A stretch of DNA of 64,000 nucleotides from Lutibacter sp. (lineage in GTDB: Bacteria > Bacteroidota > Bacteroidia > Flavobacteriales > Flavobacteriaceae), in NCBI RefSeq assembly GCF_016342705.1, contig NZ_JAEINV010000001.1, positions 372,001 to 436,000 of the forward strand, read 5' to 3'. Shown here piece by piece: positions 1-9,111 of this stretch. Below the pieces are notes generated by a model. It ran no database searches, was not told the DNA's origin, and worked only from the letters and a program-made list of their open reading frames with translations. Within the stretch, counting starts at the first letter, position 1. Each line of letters begins with the position of its first letter. The position numbers and the translations under genes were made by a program.

Positions 1-846
1 AAAGATTATGCTACACGTCATCAAGTAAAAAAATACTACACAAACGCTGATGATTTAATAAATGATACTGATATTGATGCTGTTTATATAGCTACACCGC
101 CAGACACTCATAAATTGTATGGGTTAAAGGTTGCTGCTGTTGGAAAACCATGTTGTATTGAAAAACCTTTGGCACCAAGTTATGCTGATAGTATAGAAAT
201 TTTTAATGCTTTTAATAAAACAAATACTCCGCTATTTGTTGCGTATTATAGACGAACACAACCTAGATTTAATCAAATTAAAAAATGGATTGATGAAGGA
301 ACTATTGGTGAAATTAGGCATATTAACTGGCATTTAAGTAAAACTACAAGTGAGCAGGATTTATCAAAAGAATACAATTGGCGAACAGATATTAAAGTGG
401 CTCCAGGTGGTTATTTTGATGATTTAGCCAGTCACGGAATTGATTTATTCACCTATTTTTTGGGAAATATTACTGAAGCGAAAGGCATTAGTTTAAATCA
501 ACAAGGTTTATATTCTGCTAAAGATGCGATTACGGCTTGTTGGGTACATGAAAATGGAATTACTGGTGCCGGAAGCTGGAATTTTGGTTGTAATTTAAAT
601 GAAGATATTGTAAAAATTTATGGAAGTAAAGGTTCTATTGTATTTTCAGTTTTTGAGAATGCTCCAATTGTGTTGGAAAGTGCGTTAAAAAATGAAAGTG
701 CAATGATTGAGCATCCTGAAAATGTACAATATTTTCATGTAGAAGCTATGAGAAATTTTCTTTTAAAAGGAAAAGAACATCCTTCAATGGGTAAATCTGC
801 ATTGCATACAAGTTGGGTAATGGATAAGATTTTGGGAGCTATTTAA
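1..846 (+). CDS. Gfo/Idh/MocA-family oxidoreductase, 5' end outside window
   Basis: NAD(P)-dependent sugar or polyol dehydrogenase-like protein. The reading frame is open from base 1, so the ATG at 115 is internal: residues read upstream of it (DAVYIATPPDTHK) are the typical end of the Rossmann nucleotide-binding half. The family's EKP motif follows at visible residues 54-56, and the C-terminal half has the family's substrate-domain pattern (GGYFDDLASHGIDLF with an Asp and His near the active site). 281 residues are visible and perhaps 40-50 are missing at the N-terminus. The substrate cannot be told from sequence. The next gene starts 4 bases after the stop and is probably co-transcribed. 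Confidence 0.88.
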   Translation, partial: KDYATRHQVKKYYTNADDLINDTDIDAVYIATPPDTHKLYGLKVAAVGKPCCIEKPLAPSYADSIEIFNAFNKTNTPLFVAYYRRTQPRFNQIKKWIDEGTIGEIRHINWHLSKTTSEQDLSKEYNWRTDIKVAPGGYFDDLASHGIDLFTYFLGNITEAKGISLNQQGLYSAKDAITACWVHENGITGAGSWNFGCNLNEDIVKIYGSKGSIVFSVFENAPIVLESALKNESAMIEHPENVQYFHVEAMRNFLLKGKEHPSMGKSALHTSWVMDKILGAI

Positions 847-850
847 TAGT

Positions 851-1453
851 ATGGATTTATTTAGTGTAAATTCTTTTCAAAATATATTGCCATTTGATGG
901 TGAAGTATTAGATTATGGTTTGGTATTAAATAGTGAGAATTGTTCTTATTATTTCAATATTTTTTTAAATGCTGGTTTTTGGGAACACGATGAGTTTGTA
1001 ATGTTTGGTAAGCAAATTATAACAGCACGTAAAGTCGCTTGGTTTGGAGATTTAGAGTGTCAATATTCTTATTCTAGTTCAATAAAAAAGGCAATTGCTT
1101 GGACTCCAGAATTACTTTCAATAAAAAATTTAGTGGAATTAAAAACAGGAAAAACATTTAACTCCTGCTTATTGAATTTATATCATAATGGAAATGAAGG
1201 AATGGGTTGGCATCAGGATAATGAAAAGGAATTAGGTAAAAACCCAATAATTGCCTCTTTAAGTTTAGGTGTAGCTCGAAAATTTTCTTTCAAACATGTG
1301 CAATCAAAACAAAAAGTTGATATCCTTTTACAACCAGGAAGTTTATTACTGATGAAAGGTGAAACGCAAGAAAAATGGTTGCATAGTGTGCCTAAAACAA
1401 CCAAAGTGAAATCCCCAAGAATTAACTTAACGTTTAGAAATATTGAGAACTAA
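851..1453 (+). CDS. alkB: AlkB-type Fe(II)/2-oxoglutarate dioxygenase
   Basis: Predicted cytoplasmic DNA or RNA dealkylation enzyme that removes methyl lesions by oxidation with 2-oxoglutarate. The 200-residue protein shows the iron ligands H121-x-D123 (WHQDNE) and H178 (WLHSVP), and the 2-oxoglutarate-binding arginine pair R190 and R196 (RINLTFR spacing R-x5-R), all at the positions expected for AlkB/AlkB-like proteins. Its length is normal for the short bacterial and plant-like AlkB homologues. It lies 4 bases after the oxidoreductase gene and its 3' end overlaps the convergent 108-residue gene by 4 bases. Whether it acts on DNA or RNA is not decided by the sequence. Confidence 0.88.
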   Translation: MDLFSVNSFQNILPFDGEVLDYGLVLNSENCSYYFNIFLNAGFWEHDEFVMFGKQIITARKVAWFGDLECQYSYSSSIKKAIAWTPELLSIKNLVELKTGKTFNSCLLNLYHNGNEGMGWHQDNEKELGKNPIIASLSLGVARKFSFKHVQSKQKVDILLQPGSLLLMKGETQEKWLHSVPKTTKVKSPRINLTFRNIEN

Positions 1454-1776
1454 TTAGTGTATTTCCAATAATGCGGATTGGTATCTTCAGAAACCTGATT
1501 CCAATAATCTTGATTCACTTTATGCCCGTCAAACGTTTTTAATTTACGTTCAAAAACCCAAATAGTTGGATTAAAAACCATATCGGTCACAGCAACAGTG
1601 TATAATTGAGGATCTTCTTCTGTTTTGCGTTTCTCTTCTTCTATAATTACTTCAAAACCATTGTGCTCTAATAGTTTTTTTAAAAAGTCTTTTCTATTTT
1701 CATCTGTATTTTTTTCAACAAAAGTTACTCTTGTTTCACCAATACTACCAAATGAATGTTTTCCGTCTAAACCCAT
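1450..1776 (-). CDS. Unknown 108-residue protein at the end of the nuo operon
   Basis: I do not recognise this protein. It starts 6 bases after nuoN and is probably the last cistron of the complex I transcript. It is soluble, has no signal peptide and is rich in Lys and Glu, with a charged helix-like stretch around residues 20-50 (DENRKDFLKKLLEHNGFEV) followed by likely beta strands and a Trp-rich end (NPTIWVF, DYWNQV, HYWKYTN). It ends by overlapping alkB by 4 bases tail to tail. Translational spacing suggests a real gene; a role in complex I is only an inference from position. Confidence 0.7.
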   Translation of the reverse strand: MGLDGKHSFGSIGETRVTFVEKNTDENRKDFLKKLLEHNGFEVIIEEEKRKTEEDPQLYTVAVTDMVFNPTIWVFERKLKTFDGHKVNQDYWNQVSEDTNPHYWKYTN

Positions 1777-1782
1777 AATTTC

Positions 1783-3210
1783 TTAATTAATAACACTACT
1801 TAATTCATAAATATAGTCGTATAACGGACTATATAATCCTAACACTAAAATACCAATTACTGTAATTAGTAATCCTAATTTCATATATAATTTATTCTCA
1901 AAAAATGGAATTGGATTTTCACTTCTTCTAATAAACATAGCTCTAATAACTAATAAATAATAATATAAAGAAATGGTTACGTTTACAACTGCTAAAAATA
2001 CTAATAAATAATAGCCTTTACTTGCGGCAGCAGTAAATAAGAAAAACTTACCAAAAAATCCTGCAACTGGTGGTATTCCTGCTAATGAAAATAGAGCTAG
2101 CATCATTACCAAACTTAACTTTGGATTTGTTCTGTACAAGCCGTTATAATCATCCATATTTTCTTTACCCGTTTTTAATGAAATCGCTTGAACAACGCCA
2201 AAAGCAGCTAAGTTCGAGAAGATATAAATCATTACAAAATAAACAATAGTTGCTATTCCTAATTGCGTTCCAGTTATTAAACCTAATAATATAAAACCGG
2301 CTTGTGCAATAGATGAAAATGCTAAAAAGCGTTTCATATTTTGTTGGCGAAGCGCAAATAGGTTACCAATAAACATAGTTGCTAATGCTACTACATATAC
2401 CATATTTTCCCAAACATGCATTAGTGGTTTAAAAATGGTAAACATTAATATCATTAAAATAAATACAGCAGCACCTTTTGAAATTACTGATAAATAGGAT
2501 GCAACACTAATTGGCGCACCTTCATACACATCGGCAGTCCAAAAGTGAAATGGTACTAAAGATATTTTAAATGATAAACCAGCAAAGAATAAAATAAATC
2601 CTAAAATTGTTAAGTTGTTTGAAACAATTACTTCAATAATATCGTGAAAAAAGATAGAACCAGAAGTTGCGTATAATAACGAAATACCAAATAATGAAAC
2701 TCCTGAAGCCAATGCTGCAGAAAGAATTAATTTAATACCTGCTTCACTAGATTTTCTTTTAGTAGTCTCATAAGCCGCTAAAGCTGCAACTGGTAAAGTT
2801 GATAACTCTAAACCGATGTAGAACATTAAAAAGTCACCAGCAGAAATCATAAAATACATTCCTAATAAGGAGGAGAATAATAAAATAAAGAATTCTGTTC
2901 CTCTGTTTTCTCCAACTATTTTTTCTTGAATCCAATCAGCGGATTGCAATAATAAAATAAACACTCCAATATTTAATACATTCTTAAAAAAGTGAATCAA
3001 ATTATTAGTTTGAAATGAACCTCCAAAAATACTGCATTCATCAATATGAAAAAATCCGACTGCGGTATGAAAACCAAATAAAAAGATAGCCAAATGCACC
3101 AAGCTGCTTTTTTTGGATTTACTTATAAAAATTTCACCAACCAATAACAACAATGTAATTGCTAACAGTAAAATTTCGTGTCTCATTAATAAAAAACTAC
3201 TTAAATTCAT
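1783..3210 (-). CDS. nuoN: Complex I subunit N
   Basis: Antiporter-like membrane subunit of the proton-pumping quinone oxidoreductase. The 475-residue protein is almost wholly hydrophobic with about 14 membrane segments, includes the family stretch SFKISLVPFHFWTADVYEGA (about residues 210-230) with the conserved Lys of the proton channel, and ends with several further helices. Length agrees with NuoN of other bacteria. It is the last recognised nuo gene; a 71-base gap containing a short heptad repeat separates it from nuoM, the largest gap inside the operon. Confidence 0.97.
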   Translation of the reverse strand: MNLSSFLLMRHEILLLAITLLLLVGEIFISKSKKSSLVHLAIFLFGFHTAVGFFHIDECSIFGGSFQTNNLIHFFKNVLNIGVFILLLQSADWIQEKIVGENRGTEFFILLFSSLLGMYFMISAGDFLMFYIGLELSTLPVAALAAYETTKRKSSEAGIKLILSAALASGVSLFGISLLYATSGSIFFHDIIEVIVSNNLTILGFILFFAGLSFKISLVPFHFWTADVYEGAPISVASYLSVISKGAAVFILMILMFTIFKPLMHVWENMVYVVALATMFIGNLFALRQQNMKRFLAFSSIAQAGFILLGLITGTQLGIATIVYFVMIYIFSNLAAFGVVQAISLKTGKENMDDYNGLYRTNPKLSLVMMLALFSLAGIPPVAGFFGKFFLFTAAASKGYYLLVFLAVVNVTISLYYYLLVIRAMFIRRSENPIPFFENKLYMKLGLLITVIGILVLGLYSPLYDYIYELSSVIN

Positions 3211-3243
3211 TTTTCTATATATTTTATAATTATCTATAAAAGT

Positions 3244-3278
3244 TTCAAATTCAAACTTTTAACTTTGTACTTTTAACT
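3244..3278 (-). repeat. Five degenerate heptanucleotide repeats between nuoM and nuoN
   Basis: Read on the minus strand, five successive 7-base units fit the pattern AGTTnAA loosely (AGTTAAA, AGTACAA, AGTTAAA, AGTTTGA, ATTTGAA). They fill half of the only long gap in the nuo operon, just after the nuoM stop codon. The left part can also fold as AAAAGTTT/AAACTTTT (3238-3245 with 3253-3260). Short heptad tracts of this composition occur between genes in flavobacteria, as I recall; function unknown. Confidence 0.5.
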
Positions 3279-3281
3279 AGT

Positions 3282-4769
3282 TTATAATACTCCTTGAATA
3301 AATGGTTGAATACTTTCTAACAGCATATCACTCAACCAAAGTGGTGCAACACCCATTCCTATAATTGGAATAAGCAATAATAATATCCCCGTTTTCTCGT
3401 ACCAAGTTGCATCTTCTAGTTGTAAATATTCACTATTTTTTATAGGTCCCATTAACATAATTCCAACCACTCTTAAAATATAAACGGCTGTAACAACAAT
3501 TGCCGAAACTGAAATAATAGTTGCAACGCGATAAAACATTCCTTCATTTTGAAAAGCACCAACAAATATGTTCATTTCAGCTACAAATCCACTAAATCCT
3601 GGTAAGCCTAATGATGCTAAACCAGCAATAACATAAATTGCAGAAATAAAAGGAATAACTTTTAATAAGCCACCTAATTTAGTGATGTCTCTTGTGTGAG
3701 TTCTTCCGTAAATCATTCCAATTAATGCAAAGAATAATGCTGTCATAAATCCGTGAGAAAGCGATTGCATTAAAGCACCGTTCCAAGCAGTTTTATTTAA
3801 CATTAATAATGCAAACAATACCATTCCTAAATGGCTTACTGAAGAATATGCGTTAATATATTTTAAATCGGTTTGTTTTAAAGCGCCAAACGCTCCATAA
3901 ATTACTCCGGTTGCAGATAAAATGATGAAGAACCAACTCCATTCAATAGCTCCTGCAGGTAACAAGAACATTGCAACTCTAAAAACACCATAACCACCTA
4001 ACTTCATTAAAACTCCAGCGTGTAACATAGATACTGCTGTTGGTGCAGATGCGTGACCATCTGGTGACCAAGTATGAAATGGGAATAAAGCTCCTAATAC
4101 TGCAAAGCCAATAAAAGTTAAAGGGAAAAATAATTTTTGAGCTTCAAAAGGAATATTTACTTGTGCGATTTCTAAAATATTGAACGTTAAAGCGCCACCA
4201 TCTGCATTAGAATTGAAGTAGATTCCTAAAACTCCAACTAATAAAACTGCAGAAGCCCCCATTAACATTAAAGTTAATTTCATTGCTGAATACTCTTTTG
4301 GGCCTGAGCCCCAAATTCCTATTAATAAATACATTGGAATTACCGCTATTTCATAAAAAACGAACATTGTAAACAAGTCAATTGAAATAAAGAATCCATA
4401 TACTCCAGTTGAAAGTACTAATAAGGAAATAAAAAATTCTTTAGGTAAATCATCTGTTTTCCAAGAAATAAATACACCAGCTAACACAACAATTGCGGTT
4501 AACAGTAATAAAGCAACTGAAATTCCATCAACACCAATAGCGTAATGTATATTAAATTGTTCAAACCAAATATAATCTTTGGTAAAAACCATAATATCCT
4601 TATTAATGGCTCTTTCTTTAAAATAAGCAAAAAGTAAATTGATTGCCATTCCAAGTTGAATAATACTTCCAACCATTGAAACTAATCGCGCTTGTTTTAA
4701 ACCTTTTGAAAATCCTAAAACTAAGATTGTTAAAACAGGTACAACGACAAAGAGTGATAAAATATCCAT
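3282..4769 (-). CDS. nuoM: Complex I subunit M
   Basis: Antiporter-like proton-channel subunit. The 495-residue, roughly 14-helix protein contains the NuoM signature FPFHTWSPDGHASAPTAVSM (about residues 228-247), with the conserved proton-channel acidic and lysine residues earlier (FYEIAVIPMYLLIGIWG, about 138-154). Length is typical. It sits 9 bases downstream of nuoL. The gene is in frame throughout with no disruption. Confidence 0.97.
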   Translation of the reverse strand: MDILSLFVVVPVLTILVLGFSKGLKQARLVSMVGSIIQLGMAINLLFAYFKERAINKDIMVFTKDYIWFEQFNIHYAIGVDGISVALLLLTAIVVLAGVFISWKTDDLPKEFFISLLVLSTGVYGFFISIDLFTMFVFYEIAVIPMYLLIGIWGSGPKEYSAMKLTLMLMGASAVLLVGVLGIYFNSNADGGALTFNILEIAQVNIPFEAQKLFFPLTFIGFAVLGALFPFHTWSPDGHASAPTAVSMLHAGVLMKLGGYGVFRVAMFLLPAGAIEWSWFFIILSATGVIYGAFGALKQTDLKYINAYSSVSHLGMVLFALLMLNKTAWNGALMQSLSHGFMTALFFALIGMIYGRTHTRDITKLGGLLKVIPFISAIYVIAGLASLGLPGFSGFVAEMNIFVGAFQNEGMFYRVATIISVSAIVVTAVYILRVVGIMLMGPIKNSEYLQLEDATWYEKTGILLLLIPIIGMGVAPLWLSDMLLESIQPFIQGVL

Positions 4770-4778
4770 ATTAATTTG

Positions 4779-6698
4779 TTAGTTTGTCCATAAATAAATA
4801 AAAACCAATGCTAAAACTACCACTCCAGCAATAAAGCCAAAAGCGTAATCTTGCAATTTACCTGACTGCATTCCTTTAATTTTTTCAGAAATTACAACCG
4901 TTTTATTACCAATTCCTTCCATTGTTCCATCAACATATTTTTTATCGAAAATAGCTATTGGCCAAGCGATTCTTTTGTATATTATTTTCTTTGTAACAAA
5001 CATGTAAATTTCATCGAAATAAAATTTGTTGTTTGCCCATTTGTAAAACATTCCAAAGGCATTTGCAAATCTGTCTGCTAAATCATTTTCTTTTTTATAG
5101 AAAACGTACGCTAATCCAATTCCAGTTAAACCAACAACAGTTGCAACAATTGCTAAAGGAATATTTAAGTGCGCTTCAAAGCCAACTCTATCAGCTGTTA
5201 TTAATTCACTAAAAGGAATAAAACCACCAATAAGACTTATAAATGCTAAAACCATTAAAGGAAATGTCATTGAAATATGTGACTCATGTGGTGCATGTTT
5301 GTATTGTGTGTCTTTTCCCCAGAAAATTCCAAAATACAATCTGAACATATAAAAAGCAGTTAAGCCAGCTACAAAAACACCCACAAAATAAATTAGCTTG
5401 TTGTGTTCAAAAGCAGCTACTAAAATTTCGTCCTTACTCCAAAATCCTGATAAAGGAAATACTCCAGAAATTGCTAGAGCAGCAATTAAAAATGTAATAT
5501 GTGTAATAGGCATATACTTACGTAAACCACCCATATCTTTTAAATAGTTACTATGTACAGCGTGAATTACAGAACCAGCACCTAAGAATAATAAGGCTTT
5601 AAACATGGCGTGTGTAAATAAGTGGAACATAGAAGCCATATAACCAACACCTTCGTGTCCATCATATCCAGAAACACCTAAGGCTAACATCATGTAACCT
5701 AATTGTGACATTGTTGAAAATGCCAATACTCGTTTTATATCAGTTTGAGTAATTGCGATGATTGCGGCGAATAAGGAAGAAAAAGCACCAACATAAGCAA
5801 CAACATTTAAGGCAAAACCATTTTCAACAAAATAATACATTGGAAATAATCTGGCTACTAAATATACACCAGCAACTACCATTGTTGCTGCGTGAATTAA
5901 TGCAGAAACAGGAGTTGGGCCTTCCATAGCGTCAGGCAACCAAATATGTAGTGGAAACATAGCTGATTTTCCAGCGCCACCCATAAAAATTAAAATTAAT
6001 GCCCAAGTGGTAATAGATAATCCCATAAATGAAGTGGATGCCCAACTTAAAATAGCATTTCCTTCAGGATTATTTAATGTTTGAAAATCGTATGTTCCAG
6101 AATAATAACCAATAATTAAAATTCCAATTAAGAACCCTAAATCAGCAAAACGAGTTACAATAAATGCTTTTTTTGCTGCAGCAACTGCTGAGGTTTTTGT
6201 GTAATAATATCCAATTAATAAATAAGATGAAACTCCTACTAATTCCCAAAAAATATAAATTTGGAATAAGTTTGTTGCCAATACCAAACCAAACATAGAA
6301 AAGGAGAATAATCCTAAAAAGGCAAAAAAGCGCGTATAACCATCATCACCTTTCATATAGCCTCTACTATAAATATGAACCATTAATGATATGATTGAAA
6401 CAACAATTAACATCATTACTGAAATAGGATCAATTAAAATACCCATATCTATTGCTAAGGTATCTGTAAAGTTCATCCACGTTGTTTTTTCAACAAATGT
6501 TTGATAAACACCATCAACTTTTCCAACTACAAAAAAGTATTGATAAGCTGTATAAAAAGATAATCCAGCCGAAGCAGATAATCCTGCAACACCAATATAT
6601 CCAGAAATAGCTGGTTTTATTTTTTGATTAAAAATTCCAAGCAGTAAAAATGCTGCTAAGGGAATAAGAGGTATTAATATTACGTAAGTAAAATCCAT
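4779..6698 (-). CDS. nuoL: Complex I subunit L
   Basis: Distal antiporter-like subunit with about 16 membrane helices and the long C-terminal lateral helix. The 639 residues include the core FWELVGVSSYLLIGYYYTK (about 150-168), FPLHIWLPDAMEGPTPVSAL (about 248-267) and HAMFKALLFLGAGSVIH (about 362-378), all NuoL hallmarks. It starts 13 bases after nuoK. Normal length; the C-terminal 100 residues carry the amphipathic helix and last membrane anchor. Confidence 0.97.
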   Translation of the reverse strand: MDFTYVILIPLIPLAAFLLLGIFNQKIKPAISGYIGVAGLSASAGLSFYTAYQYFFVVGKVDGVYQTFVEKTTWMNFTDTLAIDMGILIDPISVMMLIVVSIISLMVHIYSRGYMKGDDGYTRFFAFLGLFSFSMFGLVLATNLFQIYIFWELVGVSSYLLIGYYYTKTSAVAAAKKAFIVTRFADLGFLIGILIIGYYSGTYDFQTLNNPEGNAILSWASTSFMGLSITTWALILIFMGGAGKSAMFPLHIWLPDAMEGPTPVSALIHAATMVVAGVYLVARLFPMYYFVENGFALNVVAYVGAFSSLFAAIIAITQTDIKRVLAFSTMSQLGYMMLALGVSGYDGHEGVGYMASMFHLFTHAMFKALLFLGAGSVIHAVHSNYLKDMGGLRKYMPITHITFLIAALAISGVFPLSGFWSKDEILVAAFEHNKLIYFVGVFVAGLTAFYMFRLYFGIFWGKDTQYKHAPHESHISMTFPLMVLAFISLIGGFIPFSELITADRVGFEAHLNIPLAIVATVVGLTGIGLAYVFYKKENDLADRFANAFGMFYKWANNKFYFDEIYMFVTKKIIYKRIAWPIAIFDKKYVDGTMEGIGNKTVVISEKIKGMQSGKLQDYAFGFIAGVVVLALVFIYLWTN

Positions 6699-6711
6699 AA
6701 TTTCTTAACTA

Positions 6712-7029
6712 TTAATATTTCAAAATTTCAGTATCCTTAACTTCTACAGAAGCAATTTGTCTATATAAATTAATTATTATAGAAACAGCCAGCGCAGTTT
6801 CAGCAGCAGCCACAGCTATAATAAAAATTGAAAAGAACACGCCTTGTAACATATCTGGATATAAATATTTATTGATAACAACAAAGTTTATAACAGATGC
6901 ATTCAAAATTAATTCGATAGACATTAAAATTGAAATCAAGTTTTTTCTGGTAATAAAACCGTAAACGCCAATAAAAAATAGGATAGAGGTAACGGTTAAA
7001 ATTTCGTATATGCTAATTCCGGCTATCAT
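6712..7029 (-). CDS. nuoK: Complex I subunit K
   Basis: Small three-helix proton-channel subunit of 105 residues. The two buried membrane glutamates of NuoK can be seen in MSIELILNASV (second helix) and AAAETALAVSI (third helix). Its ATG overlaps the nuoJ stop by 4 bases, so the two are probably translationally coupled. Length matches the family. Confidence 0.96.
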   Translation of the reverse strand: MIAGISIYEILTVTSILFFIGVYGFITRKNLISILMSIELILNASVINFVVINKYLYPDMLQGVFFSIFIIAVAAAETALAVSIIINLYRQIASVEVKDTEILKY

Positions 7030-7550
7030 AATGTTGTATCATTTTTGTCGGTTAGTTTTTTCCCTTTTGCAATTACAATTGCACCAATCATAGAAGCTAA
7101 TAAAAGCACACTAATTACTTCAAATGGCAAAATAAATCCGCCAGTTTCGTAGCTTAATAATCCATAACCAATATCCTCTGTAGTTGTAGTTACTGAATTT
7201 TCAACAACATTAAATTGATGACCATAAATAGTGGTTAAAAAAACACCTAAGCCAACTAAACAGGCTAAACCAGTTAAAATTTGTTTTGATCTTTTTGCTA
7301 ATTCTAGTTCCATTTCAATATGATGAACCAATACTACTGAAAAGATGATTAGTACTATAATACCCCCTGCATACACTGTAAGTTGAATAGCTGCAAGAAA
7401 ATTATAATCTATTAAAAAATAAATACCTGCAATTCCACATAAAGTGAATAATAGGTAGATTACTGACCGAAGCATTTTTTTGCTAGTTACTGATGCGATT
7501 GCAAACACAATCATAATCAATGCTAAAATGTAAAATATAATTTGTTCCAT
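7026..7550 (-). CDS. nuoJ: Complex I subunit J
   Basis: Five-helix membrane subunit, 174 residues, with the conserved third-helix segment QLTVYAGGIIVLIIFSVVLV (about residues 57-76) that holds the pi-bulge region in NuoJ structures. A short periplasmic or cytoplasmic loop follows and the last helix ends in a lysine-rich tail. It starts 4 bases after nuoI and overlaps nuoK. Confidence 0.95.
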   Translation of the reverse strand: MEQIIFYILALIMIVFAIASVTSKKMLRSVIYLLFTLCGIAGIYFLIDYNFLAAIQLTVYAGGIIVLIIFSVVLVHHIEMELELAKRSKQILTGLACLVGLGVFLTTIYGHQFNVVENSVTTTTEDIGYGLLSYETGGFILPFEVISVLLLASMIGAIVIAKGKKLTDKNDTTL

Positions 7551-7554
7551 ATGC

Positions 7555-8031
7555 TTATTCTTCTACTCCAGCTTTTAATTTAGAGTTTGGTTGATTTAAA
7601 ACTTTGGTCAAATACGATCTATCGTAAACAGAGTTTTCAAAATTTTGGGCCCAAACAATGGCATCTGTAGGGCAGGCTTCTATACATAACCCACACATAG
7701 TGCACATTCCTAAATGATAAATATGCTGATCTATCATTTTTTTCTTTTTACCACTTTCTGGGTCAATTTGTCTGTCCCAAATAATTTCAATAGAACCATT
7801 TGGACAAGCTAATTCACATTTTTGACAACCAGTACAACGGTGTTCATTATTTTCATCGTGAGGCATTACCACTTCACCACGAAAACGTTCAAACATTTTT
7901 AATGTTTTTCGGTTGTCTGGATATTGTTGCGTGATGGCTCCTTTTCTTGAGGTTAAAAAGTACTTTCCGGTAACACTCATACCGGTAAGTAGCGTTTTTA
8001 TCCCTTTATATATGTCTCCAAAATAACTCAT
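7555..8031 (-). CDS. nuoI: Complex I 2[4Fe-4S] subunit I
   Basis: Peripheral-arm subunit holding clusters N6a and N6b, on the path to the quinone-site cluster in NuoB. Two ferredoxin motifs are visible: C66-x2-C69-x2-C72-x3-C76P and C110-x2-C113-x2-C116-x3-C120P. Length is 158 residues. Because NuoE, NuoF and NuoG are missing from the operon, this subunit is likely to be the surface-exposed electron entry point, as inferred for other 11-subunit complexes. It starts 5 bases after nuoH. Confidence 0.96.
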   Translation of the reverse strand: MSYFGDIYKGIKTLLTGMSVTGKYFLTSRKGAITQQYPDNRKTLKMFERFRGEVVMPHDENNEHRCTGCQKCELACPNGSIEIIWDRQIDPESGKKKKMIDQHIYHLGMCTMCGLCIEACPTDAIVWAQNFENSVYDRSYLTKVLNQPNSKLKAGVEE

Positions 8032-8036
8032 AATTC

Positions 8037-9101
8037 TTAAAATTGAATTGTTAGGTTAAGCCAAACAATTACTGCCATTAAAATGATGTTTAATAAGTTT
8101 AGCGGTAATAAATATTTCCATTCCAATGTCAATAGTTGATCAATTCTCAAACGAGGGAATGTCCAACGGAACCACATCATTAAAAATACCAGCATAAAAG
8201 TTTTTCCAATAAACCAAAAAACACCTAACCAAGGAATAGATTCTGTGATACCAAATGGTGATAACCACCCTCCAAAAAATACGGTAGTTGCAATGGCTGC
8301 AATAATAAACATGTTGATGAATTCCGCTAAAAAGAAATAAGCAAATTTCATTCCTGAATATTCAGTATGAAAACCAGCTCCTAATTCACTTTCAGCTTCC
8401 ACCATATCAAAAGGGGCTCTGTTTGTTTCGGCAGTTCCGGCAATCATATAAATCATAAATGCAATTACTGCAGGAATATGACCTTGAATAATTAACCAGC
8501 CGTTTTTTTGAACTTCAACAATTTCTGATAATTGCAAAGTACCCGTTAGTAAAACCATTGTTAATAATGATAAACCAACTGAAAGCTCGTAACTTATAGT
8601 TTGAACTCCACTACGCATTGCGCCAATTAAAGCAAATTTGTTATTACTTGCCCAACCACCTAATAAAATTCCAATTACACCAATGGATGAAATTGCAATT
8701 AAAAAGAAAATTCCAATATTAATATCAAAGGCTTGAAATTCTTGTGTGAAAGGAAAAACCGATAGCGCCATTAATGACGATACAATTACAAAATATGGTG
8801 CTAAATTGAATAAAAATTTATCAGCTTTTACAGTACCTGTTAATTCTTTTGAAACCAATTTTAAAGCATCTGCCATTGTTTGCAATAAACCCCAAGGTCC
8901 AACTCTGTTTGGCCCTAAACGTAATTGAAACCAAGCAGCTATTTTACGCTCTAATAAAACAAGATACAAACCTGCAACCGCAAAAATGGCTAAATAAATT
9001 AATGCGATGGTAACCATTGCTCCAATATTTGCAGCTCCTTCAGACATAAAGCCTGATAGCAATTCGGTAATGGTTTTTGTTATATTTAATGATATATTCA
9101 T
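8037..9101 (-). CDS. nuoH: Complex I subunit H
   Basis: Membrane subunit forming much of the quinone cavity with NuoD and NuoB. It contains ERKIAAWFQLRLGPNRVGPW (about residues 54-73) and the NuoH segment RAPFDMVEAESELGAGFHTEYS (about 224-245, charged residues of the E-channel). An upstream in-frame TTG at 9122 would overlap nuoD, but the ATG at 9101 gives the family-like start MNISLN and leaves a 10-base gap after nuoD, so I chose it. 354 residues, about eight helices. In 14-subunit operons nuoE, F and G would lie between nuoD and nuoH; here there is no room. Confidence 0.95.
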   Translation of the reverse strand: MNISLNITKTITELLSGFMSEGAANIGAMVTIALIYLAIFAVAGLYLVLLERKIAAWFQLRLGPNRVGPWGLLQTMADALKLVSKELTGTVKADKFLFNLAPYFVIVSSLMALSVFPFTQEFQAFDINIGIFFLIAISSIGVIGILLGGWASNNKFALIGAMRSGVQTISYELSVGLSLLTMVLLTGTLQLSEIVEVQKNGWLIIQGHIPAVIAFMIYMIAGTAETNRAPFDMVEAESELGAGFHTEYSGMKFAYFFLAEFINMFIIAAIATTVFFGGWLSPFGITESIPWLGVFWFIGKTFMLVFLMMWFRWTFPRLRIDQLLTLEWKYLLPLNLLNIILMAVIVWLNLTIQF

Positions 9102-9111
9102 TGTATTAATT

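Noticed and set aside
115-846. Start of the first gene at ATG 115
   Set aside because: The frame is open to base 1 and the upstream residues are part of the Rossmann fold.
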